This document shows, piece after piece, positions 59,176 through 64,000 of a DNA stretch of 64,000 nucleotides; position 1 is the stretch's first letter; each line of letters starts with the position of its first letter. The position numbers and the translations under genes were made by a program. The notes under the pieces were generated by a model. The model saw only the letters and a program-made list of their open reading frames with translations, did no database searches and had not been told where the DNA came from. The DNA comes from Haliangium sp050303215 (lineage in GTDB: Bacteria; Myxococcota_A; Polyangia; Haliangiales; Haliangiaceae), in contig NZ_JBNLBH010000101.1 of assembly GCF_050303215.1 (NCBI RefSeq), positions 26,242 through 90,241 of the forward strand, read 5' to 3'.

Positions 59176-60099
59176 TCAGCGCTGGGCCACGCTGGGCGTG
59201 ACATCGGACGCCGGGTCGTGCGCGACTTGGTTCGTGGCCGCGGCCAGGCCCTCCGGATGCTCGTCCACCTCGTCCACCTCGCCCGGCGCGTCCGGGGCGT
59301 CTCCCTCGGGCAGCTCGGTGCCCGGCGTGTCTCCCTCGGGCGGCGCGGTGTCCGGGGTCTCGTCGTCGGGCAGCTCGCCCACGGGTTCGCCGTCGTCGCC
59401 GCCGCGGTTGCGGCGCTCGGCGTTCTGGGACGCGGTGTCGATCCGGGCCATGATGTCGAGCACGACCTGGTCCGTCACCCCCAGGGTCTGCACGATCTGC
59501 TGCAATGTGAGCACCATGCGGGTCCACTTGCCGCGCGTGCGGGCGACGGTGACCCGTCGATCCGTGCTCTGGCCGCGCTCGTGTTCGAGCGCGCCGATCT
59601 CGCGGGCGACTTGGACCAGATTTTCGGCCGCGTCCAGCAAGGAGGCGTCCCCGGCGGTCTTGGTGTTGGCCAGGCGCTCGCGCAGGGGGCCGGTGAGCCG
59701 GGCCGCGAACAGCTCGGCGTGGCCCGCGGTTTCGCGGTAGCTGTAGTTGACGAACTCGAGCCCGTTGGGGAACAGGCGCTCGTCGATCTCGCGCCACTCG
59801 GCGACAGCCTCGGGGGAGGCGCTCAGGTGGATCTGCGACTGCACGCCGCTGCGGATGCCGCGCGCCAGCGCGTCGTGACGCACGTCGAGCTGCTGCTGCT
59901 GCTCGCTGATATCGGTCAGTCGGTCGGCCACGCTAGCGGCGTGCACCTCCACCAGCTCGTTGTGCACGTCCTCGACGTAGGGCAGGTACGCGGCCAGCAC
60001 CGGCTGCGCCTCCAGGGCCAGGCGATCCGGGTGCCCGACCTCGATCCACGTCTTCGACAGGCTCGTCATCTCCGATACTCTCAAGTCTCTCATGCTCAT
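59176..60099 (-). CDS. hypothetical protein with acidic C-terminus, probably truncated
   Basis: A 307-aa protein with no recognised domain. Residues about 1-225 are mostly helical ('TSLSKTWIEVGHPDRLALEAQPVLAAYLPYVEDVHNELVEVH', 'VADRLTDISEQQQQLDVRHDALARGI', 'DRRVTVARTRGKWTRMVLTLQQIVQTLG') and suggest a helical bundle. The tail (about 230-307) is rich in Pro, Asp, Glu ('DDETPDTAPPEGDTPGTELPEGDAPDAPGEVDEVDEHPEG'). GGAGA lies before the ATG at 60099. The open frame past its stop suggests the ancestral protein was longer. Function unknown. Confidence 0.6.
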   Translation of the reverse strand: MSMRDLRVSEMTSLSKTWIEVGHPDRLALEAQPVLAAYLPYVEDVHNELVEVHAASVADRLTDISEQQQQLDVRHDALARGIRSGVQSQIHLSASPEAVAEWREIDERLFPNGLEFVNYSYRETAGHAELFAARLTGPLRERLANTKTAGDASLLDAAENLVQVAREIGALEHERGQSTDRRVTVARTRGKWTRMVLTLQQIVQTLGVTDQVVLDIMARIDTASQNAERRNRGGDDGEPVGELPDDETPDTAPPEGDTPGTELPEGDAPDAPGEVDEVDEHPEGLAAATNQVAHDPASDVTPSVAQR

Positions 60100-60446
60100 G
60101 TTTCGTGTCTCCAGTGTTGGGTTCGACGAAACCATGTTGCGGGATGGGCGCTCGCGCAAGCCGTAATTGACACAAGCGCGCAAAAAGTTGGATATTCAGA
60201 GTTTTACCGAATGAAGCAGTAGGGGATTCTTGGACGAGGTCGCGGCGCTCGATTTGCCGACGAGCGGCGCATATAGGGGGCGTGATAGCGAGTTCGCGCT
60301 GAACGGGGGAGCTGCGCCTCGGGGCCGCGGTGCCCATGTCGATGTAAGGTGATTACGGTCGAAGATTGGTTGTCATCGCGGGTCGAGTGCATATAGTCGT
60401 GTGTGAGCCGCCACGGCGGCCGACACAGAGTCGAGATGGAGTCGAG
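60100..60446. other. 347-bp divergent intergenic region
   Basis: Lies between the - strand hypothetical gene and the + strand Cys-rich lipoprotein gene. It includes AT-richer parts (about 60160-60220 and 60340-60400) suited to promoters in both directions, but I cannot name a clear -10/-35 pair or operator. Confidence 0.5.
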
Positions 60447-62342
60447 ATGGAGACAAGCGGTATGAACCGAACCGGTGCTTCGCGGCAGTGGCCGCGACCG
60501 TCGCGCCCGTCGCGACCGCGCGCCCCTGGGACCACGGCCTTGGCGATCGTGGCCGCGTCGGCCCTGGCGGCCGTGACGCTGAGCGGCTGCCTGCCCGAGA
60601 TCACGCCGGTGCAGTGCGCGGACGGGCGCTGGTGCCCGGCCGGCATGGTGTGCTCACTGACCTTCGGGCAACAGAACATATGCGTCTTGGAGGACGGGTG
60701 CGGCAACGGGCGGCTCGATCGCGGCGAGGTCTGCGACGACGGCAACATCATCGCCGGCGACGGCTGCAGCGCGGATTGCCGCCTGCGCGAGAGCTGCGGC
60801 AACGGCGTCATCGACGACGGTGAGGTCTGCGACGACGGCAACATATCGAGCGGCGACGGCTGCAGCCGCGACTGTGGCTCGGACGAGCGCTGCGGCAACG
60901 GCGTGCTCGATCTGGCCGCGGGCGAGGTCTGCGACGATGGCAACCAGGCAGGCGGCGACGGCTGCAGCGGCGATTGTCGAGTGCGCGAAAGCTGCGGCAA
61001 CGGCTACCTGGACCCGGGGGAGGCGTGCGATGATGGCAACACCATGGCGGGCGACGGATGCAGCGCCAACTGCGAGTCTCGCGAGGTCTGCGGCAACGGG
61101 ATCGTGGACGTGGGCGAGGCCTGCGACGCGGGCGACGAGGACGAAGACGGACGGGCGGACATGACCAGCACCTGCGACGCGGACTGCACGCTTCCCGAGT
61201 GCGGCGACGGGCTGTTCAACTCGGCGGCCGGGGAGGCCTGTGACAGCGGCGGGGACAGCGCGAGCTGCGACCGCGACTGCACGCTGCCCGAGTGCGGTGA
61301 CGGGCTGTTCAACGCAGTGGCCGGCGAGGCCTGCGACAGCGGCGGCGCACTCACGGCCGAGTGCGACGCGGACTGCACCCTGCCCGAGTGCGGGGACGGG
61401 GTATTGAACACCGAGGCGGGCGAAGAGTGCGATCGCAGCGACCTGAGCGCGCCCAACAGCGGACCGGACGAGTGCGACGCGGACTGCACGCTGTCGTCGT
61501 GCGGCGACGGAGTCGTGAATCGCTTCGCGGCCGAGGAATGCGAGCCGGGCGCGGACGGTGAGCCGGTGGACCAGGCCGGCGACACCGCGAGCTGCGATCG
61601 CGACTGCACGCTGCCCGAGTGCGGCGACGGAGTGGTGAACGCGGCCGCGAGCGAGGCCTGCGACCTGGGCGCGGAGGGCGCGGACCCGGCCGAGTGCGAC
61701 CCAGACTGCACCGTGAGCGAGTGTGGCGATGGGCGCGTGAACCCGTTTGCGGACGAGCAGTGCGACAACGGCGGGGTCTTTTCGGCCCAGTGCGACCTCG
61801 ACTGCACGGTGCCCGGGTGCGGCGACGGGGTGGTCAATGTGTTCGCGGGCGAAGAGTGCGATCCGGCGGCGCCGGGCACGGATCCGGCCGAGTGCGACAT
61901 CGACTGTACCTTGGCGGTCTGCGGCGACGGCCTGGTCAACCGCGCGGCCGGCGAGCGTTGCGATGAGGGCCCGTCCAGCTCGCCGTTCTGCGATCCCGAC
62001 TGCACGATCCCCGAGTGCGGCGACGGCCACTTGAACCTCGCGGCCGGCGAGGAGTGCGATCGCACCGACCCGAATGACCCCAACCGGTCACCGGCCGATT
62101 GCGACCCCGACTGCACCCTGGCCGAGTGCGGCGACGGCACCTTCAACCCCGCGGCCGGCGAGGTCTGCGATACCGGCGGTACCGACAACGCGGCCTGCGA
62201 TCGCGACTGCACCCCGGTGGAGTGCGGCGACGGCATCATCAACGCGGCAGCGGGCGAGGGCTGCGACGATCCTGGGAGTGACTGCGGATTTGGGCAACTC
62301 TGTTGCCCAAACACCTGTCAGTGTCTTCCCACGTGTCCATGA
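60447..62342 (+). CDS. Cys-rich repeat lipoprotein (myxobacterial disulfide repeat, DUF4215-like)
   Basis: A 631-aa lipoprotein with a long basic N-terminus, signal helix and lipobox ('LAAVTLSGCLPE'). The body is 16 tandem repeats. The first five are 'CGNGxxDxGExCDDGNxxxGDGCSxxC' type, and the later eleven are 'CGDGxxNxxAGExCD...CDxDCTxxE' type, rich in acidic residues. Such disulfide repeats are typical of myxobacterial surface proteins and bind calcium or partners. The last repeat ends 'CGFGQLCCPNTCQCLPTCP'. Start may be 60447 or 60462. The next gene begins eight bases later and probably forms a pair with it. Confidence 0.85.
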   Translation: METSGMNRTGASRQWPRPSRPSRPRAPGTTALAIVAASALAAVTLSGCLPEITPVQCADGRWCPAGMVCSLTFGQQNICVLEDGCGNGRLDRGEVCDDGNIIAGDGCSADCRLRESCGNGVIDDGEVCDDGNISSGDGCSRDCGSDERCGNGVLDLAAGEVCDDGNQAGGDGCSGDCRVRESCGNGYLDPGEACDDGNTMAGDGCSANCESREVCGNGIVDVGEACDAGDEDEDGRADMTSTCDADCTLPECGDGLFNSAAGEACDSGGDSASCDRDCTLPECGDGLFNAVAGEACDSGGALTAECDADCTLPECGDGVLNTEAGEECDRSDLSAPNSGPDECDADCTLSSCGDGVVNRFAAEECEPGADGEPVDQAGDTASCDRDCTLPECGDGVVNAAASEACDLGAEGADPAECDPDCTVSECGDGRVNPFADEQCDNGGVFSAQCDLDCTVPGCGDGVVNVFAGEECDPAAPGTDPAECDIDCTLAVCGDGLVNRAAGERCDEGPSSSPFCDPDCTIPECGDGHLNLAAGEECDRTDPNDPNRSPADCDPDCTLAECGDGTFNPAAGEVCDTGGTDNAACDRDCTPVECGDGIINAAAGEGCDDPGSDCGFGQLCCPNTCQCLPTCP

Positions 62343-62350
62343 GGTAGACG

Positions 62351-63151
62351 ATGCCGAATGTGCGAACTTTTGCGACGTGTTTTCGGAACATCCGAGCAGC
62401 AGGTATGTTTTGTGCTCTTGTGGTAGGCAGTCTCACGGGGACCTCGATTCACGAAGCCTCCGCACAGAGTCTCGAACCAGAGCGACTCATGGACAACCTA
62501 TGGTTGGGGGGGGAGGCTGGTGCTGGCGGAGCCACGATTGTGGGAGAAGGGACCGCCGAGGATATTTCGGATTATTCGGACAGGCTGAGTATTGGGGTTG
62601 GTGGGTTGGCTCGGATCTCGTTCACAAGGTGGTTGGCTGCTCGGACGGGGCTCTCGTTCACTACTATGGGTACGAGGACGAGGCTCACGACAACCGGTAG
62701 CACGGGTGAGACCCTCCTGAGCTACTTGGAGCTCCCAGCGACGGTGGAGTTCAGCTACTTCAAAGTGTCGGTGATTGAGCCGTATCTTTCGGTTGGCACG
62801 GGTCTGGGGGTAAACTTGGGATGCCGCACCACGCAGGGCGATGATAGTGGAGACTGTTCGCGTCAGACTCGGGCAATCGATTGGACCGTTAGTGCGGGTG
62901 GAGGGGTCGCGTTCAATCTGCCGTGGAATGGGCGCCTCACGATCGCAGGGCATTATCGTAGGAGCTTGATCAGCATCGATGATTTGGAGCCGATCTCGGA
63001 CTATAAGAACCGCGTCGTGTCGTTCACCATCGGCTACCAGCACAACCTGGGTGATCTCGTGGACCGGGTTCGGGGCAAGCCGAGGCCCGACACAGCGGGC
63101 CCGGCCGAGGCGGCGGAGCCCGACCAAGACAGCGCCGAGGCACCGGAGTAG
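62351..63151 (+). CDS. outer-membrane beta-barrel protein
   Basis: A 266-aa protein with a signal peptide ('IRAAGMFCALVVGSLTGTSIHEASAQ') and alternating strands of a small outer-membrane barrel ('WLGGEAGAGGATIVG', 'LSIGVGGLARISFTRWLAARTGLSFTTMG', 'VIEPYLSVGTGLGVNLGCR', 'RVVSFTIGYQHNLGDLV'). The C-terminal about 30 residues are Pro/Ala/Glu-rich and follow the barrel. GAGGT lies five bases before the ATG. Base composition is less GC-rich than its neighbours (about 62400-63000), a possible sign of transfer or relaxed selection. Confidence 0.75.
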   Translation: MPNVRTFATCFRNIRAAGMFCALVVGSLTGTSIHEASAQSLEPERLMDNLWLGGEAGAGGATIVGEGTAEDISDYSDRLSIGVGGLARISFTRWLAARTGLSFTTMGTRTRLTTTGSTGETLLSYLELPATVEFSYFKVSVIEPYLSVGTGLGVNLGCRTTQGDDSGDCSRQTRAIDWTVSAGGGVAFNLPWNGRLTIAGHYRRSLISIDDLEPISDYKNRVVSFTIGYQHNLGDLVDRVRGKPRPDTAGPAEAAEPDQDSAEAPE

Positions 63152-63194
63152 AGCGCGTGCGTAGAAGGTTGAGTGTCCGAAGTAGGAGTCGGGG

Positions 63195-64000
63195 ATGAGT
63201 CACGACAGCGAGCGTGAAGGGGGTCGGCACGAGGGGCGGGCACAGGAGCGGGCGGCCGGTGTCAGGGCGGGGATCGCGCCCGGGAAGGTCCCGCGAACGA
63301 GCCGCTTGATGCCGGCCCGGGCGGTGGGCGTGGGGTCGGCGGTGCCGTCGCCGGGCGTGGGCTCAGGCGGCGGGCGAACTCGGGCCAAGACGGCCGAGGA
63401 GTGGACCCGCGATCCCCGGATGGGCTTGGCGCACGGTGTGGTCACGCCCGAGGCGGTGCAGGCGCTGGCGGCGTCGTCCCCGGCGCACGCGGCGTCGTGC
63501 CCAGCGCACGCGTCGTCGCCCCCGGCGCACGCGGCGCCGGTGCAGCGTCAGGCCGGGCCCGGGTCGGCACCGGCCGCGAGCTCGCCTGCTCCCGCCGGCG
63601 CGGAAGCGAACACGGCCGGCGACGCCGAGCCCGCGGCCGAGCCCGAGGTGACCGTGGCCGAGGTCATGCGGCGCGTGCGCGAGCAGCGCTGGGACGTGGA
63701 CTCGCTGGCGGGCGAGCTGTCGGACGCGCAGATGCGGGCGCTGTCCGCGGACGAGCGGGTGGCGCTCGTGAGCCACGTGGCCGGCGGACATGTGGTCGGG
63801 AACGAGGACGAGCGCACGATCATCCGCCTGCTGGCGACCGCGCCCGCGGGCCAGGCCGGGGCGGTGCGGGCTCGTCTCGGGACCTCGCTGCTGCAACAGC
63901 TCGACGACGCCATCGACTTCGACGACGATCGCGACTACCACGCGGCGCTGTGGGGGCTGTACTTCGCGTCGCTGAGTCCGACCGAGGCCGAGGCCGAGAT
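63195..64000 (+). CDS. hypothetical protein, truncated by the window end
   Basis: An open frame of at least 268 codons starts at the ATG at 63195, six bases after GGAG. The N-terminus is basic and disordered ('GIAPGKVPRTSRLMPARAVG'), the middle is Ala/Pro-rich with three 'PAHA' copies, and from residue about 160 a folded region begins ('VTVAEVMRRVREQRWDVDSLAGELSDAQMRALSADERVALVSHVAGGHVVGNEDERTIIRLLATAP'). The helical 'DERTIIRLLATAP' part recalls modules seen in large myxobacterial proteins near contractile-injection or toxin genes, but this is only a resemblance. Confidence 0.6.
   Translation, partial: MSHDSEREGGRHEGRAQERAAGVRAGIAPGKVPRTSRLMPARAVGVGSAVPSPGVGSGGGRTRAKTAEEWTRDPRMGLAHGVVTPEAVQALAASSPAHAASCPAHASSPPAHAAPVQRQAGPGSAPAASSPAPAGAEANTAGDAEPAAEPEVTVAEVMRRVREQRWDVDSLAGELSDAQMRALSADERVALVSHVAGGHVVGNEDERTIIRLLATAPAGQAGAVRARLGTSLLQQLDDAIDFDDDRDYHAALWGLYFASLSPTEAEAE

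Noticed and set aside
57940..60222. Long + strand open frame of 760 codons through the 42-bp repeats
   Set aside because: It spans unrelated elements (motif cluster, repeats) and runs antisense to the gene at 59176-60099. The 42-bp unit lacks stops in several frames on both strands, so openness is not evidence for coding.

Overview
The window is high-GC bacterial DNA that most likely comes from a myxobacterium (Myxococcota, perhaps Nannocystineae). Evidence for this is a 16-copy Cys-rich 'CGNG..D.GE.CDDGN' repeat lipoprotein, an MxcI-like siderophore lipoprotein, a TonB-dependent receptor carrying its own TonB-C-like domain, many lipoproteins with long Asp/Pro/Ala-rich linkers, and frequent GTG starts. 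Placement below phylum is inference. I saw no tRNA, rRNA, CRISPR array or insertion sequence.

Region 1 (about 124-5684, + strand) looks like a peptide-modification (RiPP-type) locus of unusual make-up. It has a 44-aa precursor-like peptide with a leader ending in Gly-Gly, then a TylF-type methyltransferase with an N-terminal PqqD-like domain, a Ser/Thr kinase-fold protein, two JmjC/cupin_4 oxygenases and an acetamidase/formamidase-family protein. The last five are tightly spaced or overlapping. A folded inter-cistronic RNA lies between precursor and enzymes. No protease or exporter is seen, so the locus may continue to the left of the window.

Region 2 (5761-19858, +) is a nearly self-contained iron locus: Fur, a Fur-box-like site, a small Com-like zinc-ribbon protein, the TonB-dependent receptor, the MxcI-like lipoprotein, a hydroxamate siderophore pathway (PLP decarboxylase, FAD N-hydroxylase, fused acyltransferase-IucA/IucC synthetase), a PepSY-type reductase, a small membrane protein, and ExbB-ExbD-TonB. 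Overlapping start/stop codons from the decarboxylase through TonB suggest one operon.

Region 3 (19898-37535) is mostly single-gene housekeeping and accessory material: a FAD-linked oxidase, an SLC12-like transporter, an M23 peptidase with a predicted seven-bladed propeller, a nitrilase, a PD40-type lipoprotein with one haem motif and a Lpd-like flavoprotein. It then holds an N-oxide/respiratory module: Rieske protein, cytochrome b and an octahaem HAO-like cytochrome on the - strand, divergent from hybrid cluster protein. A PhoD phosphatase closes it.

Region 4 (37553-48941) holds a LysR regulator divergent from a VOC/FMN-oxidase pair, then a - strand operon that resembles a guanidine-uptake and hydrolysis unit: substrate-binding protein, permease, ATPase, ureohydrolase with guanidine-hydrolase-like motifs, and a CbiX-DUF362 fusion. 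ACT, CBS, host-attachment-family and small exported proteins follow.

Region 5 (49261-64000) holds a triple SOD-like lipoprotein, a flavin-dependent halogenase-like protein, an ABC exporter pair, a two-domain aspartyl protease with PDZ, and a SRPBCC-ArsR operon under two matching palindromes. A 1.5-kb stretch without a recognisable gene follows. It contains a cluster of a 10-bp inverted/direct motif and a long 42-bp repeat tract that continues the reading frame of the neighbouring gene past its stop codon. The window ends with the Cys-rich repeat lipoprotein, a beta-barrel protein and a truncated unknown gene.
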